Positions 25,217-32,973 of a stretch of 64,000 bases of DNA are shown piece after piece. How positions within the stretch are numbered: the stretch's first letter is position 1; each line of letters opens with the position of its first letter. This DNA comes from Actinomycetes bacterium (lineage in GTDB: Bacteria > Actinomycetota > Actinomycetes > Propionibacteriales > Nocardioidaceae). Location: the NCBI GenBank assembly GCA_023417775.1, contig JAEZEJ010000145.1, forward strand, positions 1 through 64,000, given 5' to 3'. The translations under genes and the position numbers were made by a program. Under the pieces are notes generated by a model that did no database searches, was not told where the DNA came from, and saw only the letters and a program-made list of their open reading frames with translations.

Positions 25217-26683
25217 ATGTCTGCGAACTCGCATACGCACAGTGACTATCCGTTGGCTCCGGTGCAGTTCTCCCGGCTCACCAAGCGCGGGATCATGCTC
25301 GGCCTGTCCCTGCCGCAGCTCATCGTCCTCGCTGTCGCCGTGCTCACGGTCGTCTTCTCCCTCTACCTCGGCGGCGGTATGGCCTTCGCCTGGACCGCCC
25401 CGGTGTGGGCGACCTGCGCGCTGCTCGCGGTGATCCCCGCGGGCGGGCGGAAGGTGATCGAGTGGGTGCCCATCGTGGCCCGCTGGGTGGCGCGCACGTA
25501 TCTGGGGCAGCTCATCTACCGGCGCCGCGTCATCAAACCGAGACCTGCCGGGACGCTCGCGCTTCCGGGTGACGCGGCACCGTTGCGGGAGTGGGAGGAC
25601 CCCGAGACGGGCGCAGCGATGATCCACGACCCGCACGCGCAGACCCTCACCGCGATCCTCGGCGTCTCCCACCCCGCGTTCGTGCTCCTCGACCCCGGTG
25701 AGCAGCAGCGCCGCGTCTCCGGGTGGGGCCGTGTGCTCGCCGCAGCATGCCGTTCGGGGCGCATTGCTCGCATCCAGGTCTCCGAGCGGACCCTGCCGGA
25801 CTCGGGAACAGGGCTGGCGGAGTGGTGGCGCACACACGGCACCGACGACGGCTCCTGGGCCGCGACCACCTACGCCGAGCTCATCGAGCGCGCCGGCCCC
25901 GCCGGGGAACGGCACGCGACCACGATCAGCCTGGCGCTGGACATGAAGGCCGCGACCCGGCAGATCAGGACCTCCGGTGGCGGGATGCGTGGCGCTGCCG
26001 CGGTGCTCCGGCAGGAGATGACCACGCTCACCACGGCGCTGCGCGCGGCAGAGCTCACCTCAACCGGGTGGCTCACACCGGGTGAGGTCGCCGTCATCCT
26101 CCGCGGCGCGTACGACCCGGCCGCCGCTCCCGCCTTGGAGCGGCACGGCGACCTCGGGCGGGACCTGGCGACCGCCGGTCCGGTGGCGGTGACCGAGACG
26201 TGGGACCGGCTGCGCTCCGACTCGGCGTTTCATGCGGTGTTGTGGATCAGCGAGTGGCCCCGCTCGCAGGTTTACCCAGGGTTCCTTGCCCCGCTCGTGC
26301 TCTCCAACGGCATCCTCCGCACGCTCGCCCTGCATTACACGCCGGTGCGGGCGGGCCAGGCCGCGCGGGATCTGCGGAAGAAGAAGACCGAGCTCATCTC
26401 CGACGCCGCGCAGCGGCGCAAGATCGGGCAGATCGAGGACGCCGCCACCAGCGCCGAGCTGGACGACGTGCTGCAACAGGAGGCGGACCTGACCGCCGGG
26501 CACGGCGTCCTGCGCGTCTCCGGCCTCGTGTCCGTCTCCGCCTCGACCGTCGATGAGCTCGACGCCGCGGTCGCCGCGGTCGAGCAGGCCGCGATCCAAG
26601 CCTCCTGCGAGACCCGGCGCCTCGTCGGCCAGCAAGCCCAGGCATTCACCGCCGCTGCGCTGCCGCTGTGCCGGTCGGTCTGA
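25217..26683 (+). CDS. SCO6880-family type IV secretion protein
   Basis: The 488-residue protein starts at ATG 25217. A PrgI-like membrane segment pair near the N-terminus (GIMLGLSLPQLIVLAVAVLTVVFSLYL, FAWTAPVWATCALLAVIPAG) is followed by a soluble region with ILGVSHPAFVLLDPGEQQRRVSGWGRVLAAACRSGRIARIQVSERTLPDSGTG. This is the actinobacterial SCO6880 family that represents the N-terminal half of VirB4. The ATPase half is encoded separately at 27560, so the VirB4 function is split over two genes here. Confidence 0.83.
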   Translation: MSANSHTHSDYPLAPVQFSRLTKRGIMLGLSLPQLIVLAVAVLTVVFSLYLGGGMAFAWTAPVWATCALLAVIPAGGRKVIEWVPIVARWVARTYLGQLIYRRRVIKPRPAGTLALPGDAAPLREWEDPETGAAMIHDPHAQTLTAILGVSHPAFVLLDPGEQQRRVSGWGRVLAAACRSGRIARIQVSERTLPDSGTGLAEWWRTHGTDDGSWAATTYAELIERAGPAGERHATTISLALDMKAATRQIRTSGGGMRGAAAVLRQEMTTLTTALRAAELTSTGWLTPGEVAVILRGAYDPAAAPALERHGDLGRDLATAGPVAVTETWDRLRSDSAFHAVLWISEWPRSQVYPGFLAPLVLSNGILRTLALHYTPVRAGQAARDLRKKKTELISDAAQRRKIGQIEDAATSAELDDVLQQEADLTAGHGVLRVSGLVSVSASTVDELDAAVAAVEQAAIQASCETRRLVGQQAQAFTAAALPLCRSV

Positions 26684-26735
26684 CCCGGCGCACCTGCCCA
26701 CCAACCATCCGACGCTTCTGTGAGGAGCAATGTTC

Positions 26736-27563
26736 ATGCCTACCTTCGATGACCCTGTCGCGGACGCCACGGAAGCGTCCGCCCCGTTGCGGGGCTTGGC
26801 CCACGCGACCCGCCAGTTCGAGGACCCGGCCGACACCTTCCCGGTGATCGGTGACCTGCTGTCCGGTGTCCGGTCGCTGCGGCAGGTGCTCGATCAGCTC
26901 GCCGCCGCCCACATCGCCTCCCGCGCTCGCGCGCACGATGACGCCGGGAGCCAGGCAGCGGGTGCGACGTCGGCCCTCGCGGCTGCGGACGAGTTGCACC
27001 AGGCCGGCACGCTCCTGGACAGTGTGGAAGCGCGGCTGGATGCCGCCTCCCAGCACTCCGGCCGCATCGCCTGGCACCCCGCGCCCGCTGCCTCGGATGG
27101 GCCCGGGGTGCGGTGGATCAGCGTGGTGTTCCTGGAAGGTTCCGAGGCCGATGCGGTGCTGGATCTGATCGGCCGGGAGGGCACGGATGCGGCGATCGAG
27201 CATCTGGCCGGGTTCGACTACGGCGAGGAGGCCGTGCAGGCCGCGCTCGAGAACAGCTACGTCTATGACGACCCCCCACGCGGCACGCTCGACAAGGTCG
27301 CGACCCGAGACGTCTACACCCTCACCTACAACCCGTTCCTCGGGCACGTCTCGCTGCTGCGCGAGCACGGCGCCCTGCCTGACCCCGCACTCCTCGGCAT
27401 CGACACCCCGACCCCTGCCGTCCAGAAACCGCCACCGCGGCCAGTCGGCAACGCCGTCGCCGCGGCGATCCAACGGGGTCCGGCGCCGCCCGCTGACAAG
27501 ACGGACTGGTTCACCCGGCACCCCGGTGCTGCTTCCGCGCGAGGCCGGGGACTGGCGCTATGA
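26736..27563 (+). CDS. Hypothetical conjugation-operon protein
   Basis: The 275-residue soluble protein lies between the SCO6880 and VirB4-ATPase genes. It starts at ATG 26736, eight bases after AGGAG; ATG 26730 is an alternative. The N-terminal half is helical with an Ala-rich coiled-coil feel (SLRQVLDQLAAAHIASRARAHDDAG). The middle (WISVVFLEGSEADAVLDLIGREGTDAAIEHLAGFDYGEEAV) is a compact alpha/beta segment common to these ICEs. The last four bases overlap the next gene. The function is unknown. Confidence 0.7.
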   Translation: MPTFDDPVADATEASAPLRGLAHATRQFEDPADTFPVIGDLLSGVRSLRQVLDQLAAAHIASRARAHDDAGSQAAGATSALAAADELHQAGTLLDSVEARLDAASQHSGRIAWHPAPAASDGPGVRWISVVFLEGSEADAVLDLIGREGTDAAIEHLAGFDYGEEAVQAALENSYVYDDPPRGTLDKVATRDVYTLTYNPFLGHVSLLREHGALPDPALLGIDTPTPAVQKPPPRPVGNAVAAAIQRGPAPPADKTDWFTRHPGAASARGRGLAL

Positions 27564-29119
27564 CCGGGCAGGATGAGGGCCGCCTGCATACCGCTGTGCT
27601 CGTCGGCCCCGAAGGCGAGCGACGCCGGGAGCGCAAGGCCCGCAAGCAGGCGGCGACCCGCATCGAGACCACGGCCCGCGCGGCACGGAAGGCTGAGGCG
27701 AAGGCCCGGTGGGAGGCGGAGCAGGCCGAACGACGCGCGACGACCTACCTGCCCGCCGCGGGTGAGCCGGGGCCGGCGGCGTTGCGCACGCCGGGCAGGT
27801 TCCGGCTTCCCAAGCACCAGGACACGAGCGCGACGTTGGCCGGGCAGTACCCGTTCCTCGCCGAAGGCGGCCTCGGGCCCGAGGGCATCTTCGTCGGCCA
27901 AGACCTCTACTCCGGCGGGTCGTTCGTCTACGACCCGTGGGTGCTCTACCGGCGCGGGATCATCACCGCCCCGAACGTCGTCCTGGCCGGCATCGTCGGC
28001 TCCGGCAAGTCGAGCCTGGCGAAGTCGCTCTACACGCGCTCGCTCCCGTTCGGACGGCGCGTCTACGTCCCCGGCGACCCGAAGGGCGAGCACACCGCCG
28101 TCGCCGAAGCCGTCGGCGGACGCGCGATCATCCTCGGCCACGGCCTGTCCAACCGCCTCAACCCTCTCGATGAGGGCCATAGGCCGTCCGCGGTGTCGGA
28201 TGCGGAGTGGGCGATGCAGGTCGCCTCCCGCCGCCGCGACCTCATCGGCGCCCTCGCTGAGACCGTGCTGGACCGGGCGCTGTCCCCGTTGGAGCACACC
28301 GCCATCGACCTCGCCCTCCAAGACACGGTACGGAGCGCGGAGGTTCCGATCCTGCCGATGGTCGTCGACCGCATCCTTACCCCAACCTCGGCCGACGACA
28401 CGGACGGGCGGCTCGCGGAAGACGGTCGGCTCGTCGGCCACGCCCTGCGCCGGCTCGTCGCGGGCGACCTCCAAGGACTGTTCGACGGCCCGTCCACGGT
28501 CCGGTTCGATCCGTCCCTGCCGATGGTGTCCCTCGACCTGTCCCGGGTCGCGGAGAACAGCACCTTGATCTCGGTGCTGATGACGTGCTCGTCGGCGTGG
28601 ATGGAGTCGGCCCTGTCCGACCCGGCAGGCGGGCAACGTTGGGTGATCTACGACGAAGCCTGGCGACTCATGGCCTACCCGTCGCTGCTGCGCCGGATGG
28701 ACGCCCAATGGAGGCTCGCCCGGCACTTCGGGATCGCGAACATGCTGATCTTCCACAAGCTCTCCGACCTCGACAACGTCGGCGACCAGGGCTCCGCGAT
28801 GCGTGCCCTCGCATCGTCGCTGCTGGCGAACGCGGAGACCAGGATCGTCTACCGGCAGGAGGCCGACCAGCTCGGCTCTACCGCAACAGCGCTCGGCCTC
28901 ACGGGCACTGAGCAGAAGCTGCTTCCCAGCCTGGGGACCGGGCAGGGGCTGTGGCGGATCAAGGACCGCTCCTTCGTCGTGCAGCACCAACTCCACCCCG
29001 CCGAGTTCGCCGCCTTCGACACCACGAGCCGCATGACCACAGAGACCGGGAAGTTCACCGCTGAGAATGACGAACCGTCAGCCTCGCTGACGGTTCCCGC
29101 CGCGGGCGGTGAGGCGTGA
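27560..29119 (+). CDS. VirB4/TraC-like conjugation ATPase
   Basis: The 519-residue protein has an Arg/Ala-rich coiled-coil N-terminus (residues 10-60). The ATPase core has Walker A GIVGSGKSS at about residues 145-153 and Walker B WVIYDEAW. The arginine-finger-like region (ETRIVYRQEADQLGSTATALGLT) is also typical of VirB4/TraC. It drives assembly and substrate transfer in the type IV channel together with the SCO6880 protein. Its ATG overlaps the preceding stop, and its stop overlaps the next ATG. Confidence 0.87.
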   Translation: MTGQDEGRLHTAVLVGPEGERRRERKARKQAATRIETTARAARKAEAKARWEAEQAERRATTYLPAAGEPGPAALRTPGRFRLPKHQDTSATLAGQYPFLAEGGLGPEGIFVGQDLYSGGSFVYDPWVLYRRGIITAPNVVLAGIVGSGKSSLAKSLYTRSLPFGRRVYVPGDPKGEHTAVAEAVGGRAIILGHGLSNRLNPLDEGHRPSAVSDAEWAMQVASRRRDLIGALAETVLDRALSPLEHTAIDLALQDTVRSAEVPILPMVVDRILTPTSADDTDGRLAEDGRLVGHALRRLVAGDLQGLFDGPSTVRFDPSLPMVSLDLSRVAENSTLISVLMTCSSAWMESALSDPAGGQRWVIYDEAWRLMAYPSLLRRMDAQWRLARHFGIANMLIFHKLSDLDNVGDQGSAMRALASSLLANAETRIVYRQEADQLGSTATALGLTGTEQKLLPSLGTGQGLWRIKDRSFVVQHQLHPAEFAAFDTTSRMTTETGKFTAENDEPSASLTVPAAGGEA

Positions 29120-29676
29120 TGGCCCGGCCCCGCTATAAGCGCACGATCATGCCCGCGTCTGTTCACCGTGACGAGGTCGAGGCTGTGCCGGTCGTTCTCC
29201 CGCTCGTGGTCATCACGATCACCGACGACGGACGCATGACGGTCACCGTCGACGGCGTGCCGTTCGAGCCGGAGCCGTTCGCGCCTCCGTGGCGACGGGA
29301 GGATTTCGCCCGCGTGCTCGACCAGCTCACCGACCTGCGCTGCTCGCCGGTGCGGGTCGAGGTGCGCGAGGCGGACGGCAGCACGTTCACCGACATCATC
29401 ACCCCGAGCAGACGCCGCCGCTCCGAAACCGAGCCCGAACCCGCACCTGGGCCGCCGGCCGGGCGTGCGATGCCCGAACTCGTGACGCTCCACGGGGAGG
29501 GGTTCGTGCCGGGCGAGGACGTGGCGATCGCCGTCGTCATCGCCCACAGCGATGCCGCCCCGGACGGCACCATGCGCGGCCTGCTCAGCGCCGACCAGCT
29601 CACCGCGAGCCCGACCCGCGAGGTGATCCTGCTCGGCCGCGTCTCCGGAACGCTCACGATCGGGCACCCCGAATGA
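29119..29676 (+). CDS. Hypothetical conjugation-operon protein
   Basis: The 185-residue soluble protein starts at ATG 29119 (TGATG coupling). Two beta-rich segments, VVITITDDGRMTVTVDGVPFEP and LVTLHGEGFVPGEDVAIAVVIAHSD, flank a Pro/Glu-rich linker (about residues 100-118). The second segment resembles the start of an Ig-like fold. It lies between the VirB4 and VirD4 ATPases, as in related actinobacterial elements, but no function is known. Confidence 0.68.
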   Translation: MARPRYKRTIMPASVHRDEVEAVPVVLPLVVITITDDGRMTVTVDGVPFEPEPFAPPWRREDFARVLDQLTDLRCSPVRVEVREADGSTFTDIITPSRRRRSETEPEPAPGPPAGRAMPELVTLHGEGFVPGEDVAIAVVIAHSDAAPDGTMRGLLSADQLTASPTREVILLGRVSGTLTIGHPE

Positions 29677-31472
29677 CCACCCCGAGGCCGGCGGGGTCGC
29701 TCGGGGACGAGCTGAGCAACCTCGGCATCGGCCTCCTCATCGGCGCCGCCGCGCTCCTCGCCGGCATCCTCCGCGGCGCCGGCTCGGTCGCCGCGTGGAT
29801 CACCGGCACCGGTCAGCCCGACGGCGGAGTCGAGGCCGGGCTTGGCGTGCTGCTCAACCCCGGCGACCCGGCGGAGGCACTCCGCGCACCCGGTCTGAAC
29901 GTCGTGGCGTACTGGATCACCGCCGCCGTCCTCATCCTCGCCGCGGGTGCGGCTGGCTGGTGGGCGTGGCGGTTCTTCCGCGAGCACGGCCGCCAGGTCA
30001 AGAACGACCCCTACCGCATCGCCGGGATCGCCACCCGCTCCGAGGTCGCGAGGGCCGCGTCCGAGCCCGCGCTGCTGCGTCGGGCCGGGCATCTCCGGCC
30101 CTCGCTCGATCGGCCGCGCCCGGAGGACGTCGGCTACCGGATCGGCCAGTCGCGTGGCAAGGGGGTGTGGGCGTCCGTCGAAGACTCCATCCTGCTGATC
30201 GGCCCGCCCCGCTCCGGCAAGGGCGCGCACATCGTCATCAACGCCATCCTCGACGCGCCTGGCGCGGTCGTCACCACCTCGACCCGGCCGGACAATCTCA
30301 CCGCGACGCTCCGCGCCCGTCAGCGAGTCGGGCCGGTCGCGGTGTTCGACCCCCAGCACCTGGCCGAAGGCGTCCCCGCAGGCATGCGGTGGTCACCCAT
30401 CCGCGGGTGCGAGGACCCGCTGACCGCGATGATCCGCGCCACCGGCCTCGCCGCCGGCACCGGTCTGTCCGCTGGCGGCGTCGAAGGCGGAGGGTTCTGG
30501 GAAGGCAAGACCCGTACCGCCCTCCAAGCACTGCTTCACGCCGCCGCTCTCGACCGTCGCCCGCCGGGTGAGCTGTTCCGGTGGACGCTCGATCCGTCTG
30601 CTGCCGCAGACGCGGTGGCGATCCTGACCTCTCATCCGCACGCTGCGACGGGGTGGGCGGAGTCGTTGCAGGCGATGATCGATTCCGACCCGCGAACCCG
30701 AGACTCCATCTGGCAAGGCGTCTCTCTCGCCCTGGCCGCCCTCGCGGACCCGCGCGTGCTCGATGCCGTGTCGCCGCGGGAAGGTGAGGACTTCGACCCC
30801 GAAGCGTTCCTGCGCGCCAAGGGCACGCTCTACCTGCTGGCGACCGGCGCCGGCGCCAACAACAGCGCGGCGCTGGTGGCGGCGTTCGTGGAAGACGTCG
30901 TGGAAGCTGCCCGCCGCATCGCCGCCCGCAGCGCCGGCGCGCGACTCGACCCGCCGCTGCTGCTCGCCCTCGATGAGGTCGGCAACCTCGCCCCGTTGCC
31001 GTCACTGCCGACGTTGATGGCCGAAGGCGGCGGCACTGGGATCACGACGATGCCGGTGTTGCAGTCGCTCGCTCAGGCGCGGGAGAAGTGGTCGGAGAAC
31101 GCCGCCGGCGCGATCTGGGACGCCTCAATTGTCAAGATCATTCTAGGCGGGGCGTCGAACTCGAGGGACCTGCACGACCTGACCACGCTCATCGGTGAAC
31201 GCGACGAGGTGACCGACTCCACCACGGTCGGAGACCACGGCTCCCGCTCCGCACAACGCTCCATCCGCCGCGTCCCGATCATGCCGCCCGACACGATCCG
31301 CACCCTGCCGTTCGGGACCGCGCTCGTGCTGCTGCGCTCCGCACCGCCCATCGTCACGCGGATGAGGACCTGGAACGACCGCCCGGATGCGAAGGAACTG
31401 CGGGCCGACAGGGCTGGCATCGAGGCGCTGCTGCAACGCCGTCCGCTGGAGGAGCCGGGCGCACCTGCCTGA
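29673..31472 (+). CDS. VirD4/TraG-like coupling protein
   Basis: The protein has 599 residues from ATG 29673. Two N-terminal transmembrane segments (GIGLLIGAAALLAGILRGAG, VAYWITAAVLILAAGAAGWWAW) anchor a TraD/TraG ATPase. Walker A is IGPPRSGKGAH, Walker B LLLALDEVGNLAPL, and the GGTGITTMPVLQSLAQAREKW motif is typical of TraG/TraD. It delivers relaxase-bound DNA to the channel. It is full length. No matching intact relaxase lies in the window, so transfer would need one outside or in trans. Confidence 0.9.
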   Translation: MTTPRPAGSLGDELSNLGIGLLIGAAALLAGILRGAGSVAAWITGTGQPDGGVEAGLGVLLNPGDPAEALRAPGLNVVAYWITAAVLILAAGAAGWWAWRFFREHGRQVKNDPYRIAGIATRSEVARAASEPALLRRAGHLRPSLDRPRPEDVGYRIGQSRGKGVWASVEDSILLIGPPRSGKGAHIVINAILDAPGAVVTTSTRPDNLTATLRARQRVGPVAVFDPQHLAEGVPAGMRWSPIRGCEDPLTAMIRATGLAAGTGLSAGGVEGGGFWEGKTRTALQALLHAAALDRRPPGELFRWTLDPSAAADAVAILTSHPHAATGWAESLQAMIDSDPRTRDSIWQGVSLALAALADPRVLDAVSPREGEDFDPEAFLRAKGTLYLLATGAGANNSAALVAAFVEDVVEAARRIAARSAGARLDPPLLLALDEVGNLAPLPSLPTLMAEGGGTGITTMPVLQSLAQAREKWSENAAGAIWDASIVKIILGGASNSRDLHDLTTLIGERDEVTDSTTVGDHGSRSAQRSIRRVPIMPPDTIRTLPFGTALVLLRSAPPIVTRMRTWNDRPDAKELRADRAGIEALLQRRPLEEPGAPA

Positions 31473-31529
31473 CACAAGGGCGGCCCCGGCCGTGGAGCCG
31501 CCCATCGATGTCAGAAAGAGGACAGTCCG

Positions 31530-31985
31530 ATGGCTCTCCACACGCAGGAATCCCTCTCCGGGTTCATCGCCTCCGACCCACAGCTCACCTACACCGAACG
31601 CGGCGACGCCCGCCTGTACGTCAAGATCGGCCAGGAACACTACCGCCGCGAGGACGACGGGTCGTTCACGCAGACCGAGACGACCTTCCACGACCTCGTC
31701 GCGTTCAAGAAGACCGCCGAACGCGCCCACGCTCGCCTCGCCAAGGGTGACAAGTTCGTCGCCGAGGGCTACGTCCGCGAGTACGACCGGACCACACCGG
31801 AGGGCGAGGTAATCAAGGCTGAGGAGTTCGTGGCGAAGAAGCTCGGCCACGACCTCGCCCGCACCCGCTACGAGGTCGACCGGACCCGCCGTCAGCCCGC
31901 CGTCGCGCAGGAGGCCGCGGGTCAGTTGGTCGATGCCGAGGCGCGCCGCGAAGCCAGCAGCACCGCACCAGCGCTCGGACTCTGA
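31530..31985 (+). CDS. ssb: Single-stranded DNA-binding protein
   Basis: The 151-residue protein has one OB fold at residues 5-110 (LSGFIASDPQLTYTERGDARLYVKIGQEHY…FHDLVAFKKTAERAHARLAKGDKFVAEGYVREY), the pattern of mobile-element SSBs. The C-terminus lacks the acidic DDDIPF tail used by host SSBs to recruit partners and ends APALGL. It probably protects the transferred strand during conjugation. GAAAGAGGA is its ribosome site. Confidence 0.85.
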   Translation: MALHTQESLSGFIASDPQLTYTERGDARLYVKIGQEHYRREDDGSFTQTETTFHDLVAFKKTAERAHARLAKGDKFVAEGYVREYDRTTPEGEVIKAEEFVAKKLGHDLARTRYEVDRTRRQPAVAQEAAGQLVDAEARREASSTAPALGL

Positions 31986-31991
31986 CCGGCG

Positions 31992-32573
31992 GTGACCACA
32001 ATGAACGAGAACGACACCGCCCCCGAGGCCGACGAGCCGGACCTGGACGAGCCGGACGAATTCGACGCACCCCTGCTGCCCGAGCCGCCGCACCCGATCA
32101 ACTGGAACCTCCTGACGAGCGAGGAGGCTGAGGCCGAGTGGCTGGAGCTGAACAAGTGGGTCAACTGGGTCCGCACGACGTACGGTCTGCCCGCGTCGGT
32201 GGTGCCGCCGTTCTGGCACCGTCACCCCGAGCTCGTCTGGGAGCTCTCGGCCCTGCATCTGCACTGGCTGGCCGCCTACGACAGCGAGCAGAACGCCTCC
32301 GCACCGCTGGGCTGGCACCGTGACTTCGCCGATGCCCGCCAGCGGCTCAGGGATTGGGTCGCCGCCTGCGGCACCCGGCTCGACCGCGACCGGCCCACCC
32401 GACAGACCGTCTGGCCCGGCGAGGACCCGGCAGAGCCCGTCGAGGACCGGATCATCGCCAACCGCGACGAGGACTTCGTGCAGTTCGTCCTCGATGACGT
32501 CGCCGCCCGCAAGCAGGCCGAGGACGAGTTCTACGCCGGCCTCGATCCGAGGACCGGGGAGCTGCGCGACTGA
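31992..32573 (+). CDS. DUF4913-like plasmid/ICE protein
   Basis: The 193-residue acidic protein starts at GTG 31992 or ATG 32001. After an Asp/Glu/Pro-rich N-terminus, the segment LNKWVNWVRTTYGLPASVVPPFWHRHPELVWELSALHLHWLAAY resembles the DUF4913 pattern of Trp/His residues found in actinobacterial mobile elements. Its stop overlaps the next ATG. The function is not established. Confidence 0.65.
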   Translation: MTTMNENDTAPEADEPDLDEPDEFDAPLLPEPPHPINWNLLTSEEAEAEWLELNKWVNWVRTTYGLPASVVPPFWHRHPELVWELSALHLHWLAAYDSEQNASAPLGWHRDFADARQRLRDWVAACGTRLDRDRPTRQTVWPGEDPAEPVEDRIIANRDEDFVQFVLDDVAARKQAEDEFYAGLDPRTGELRD

Positions 32574-32791
32574 TGGGCACCTACGTCAAGAAGACCGACC
32601 GGCGCCGCTACGAGGACCGTTCGTTCTCCGTGCGTGCCGTGCATCGCGACGATGCTGACCTGCACAAGCTTGCCGAGGTGCTGATCCGGCTGACCTTGCA
32701 GGAGACCGGCCGCTCGCGTGCCGAGCGGCGCGCCGCTGCGATGCCGCAGACCTACCGCCCGTCCATCGCCTCTGTCGGCGGCGCAAGGTAG
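32573..32791 (+). CDS. Small basic protein before the recombinase
   Basis: The 72-residue basic protein (many Arg) is coupled to the preceding gene (ATG at 32573 overlapping the TGA). It begins GTYVKKTDRRRYEDRSFSVRAVHRDDADLHKLAEVLIRLTLQE and has the size and charge of accessory proteins such as recombination directionality factors, which often lie beside serine integrases. That role is inferred only from size, charge and position. Confidence 0.55.
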   Translation: MGTYVKKTDRRRYEDRSFSVRAVHRDDADLHKLAEVLIRLTLQETGRSRAERRAAAMPQTYRPSIASVGGAR

Positions 32792-32973
32792 AATCAGTGA
32801 CAAGCAAGCCTCGCGTCGACGGGGTGTTGTGGTCTCAAACCCCGCTCCGGCGGCCAGCGCTTACGTGGCCGTTCCGGCCTAGTCCTAAAGCCTCCGGGCT
32901 TCCTCTCACGATCAGCACCCCTCGGGCGTTCAGCCCGAGCGCGAGGGCCGACATTTCGGGAGAGCAGGCCCCC
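32792..32973 (+). promoter_or_regulatory. Structured 182-base leader of the serine recombinase gene
   Basis: There is no gene here. The DNA contains several hairpin-forming repeats: CGGCCA…TGGCCG around 32857-32877, and CTCGGGC/GCCCGAG with a five-base loop just before the ribosome site. The last stem lies at about 32924-32942, close enough to the start codon to affect translation. A weak frame runs through it into the recombinase, but the recombinase's own ribosome site (GGGAGAGCAGG) and ATG 32974 argue for a leader. Confidence 0.4.

Noticed and set aside
27326..28996. A 556-codon minus-strand frame opposite the VirB4-like ATPase
   Set aside because: The plus strand has clear Walker motifs; the antisense product has no recognisable feature and biased composition.
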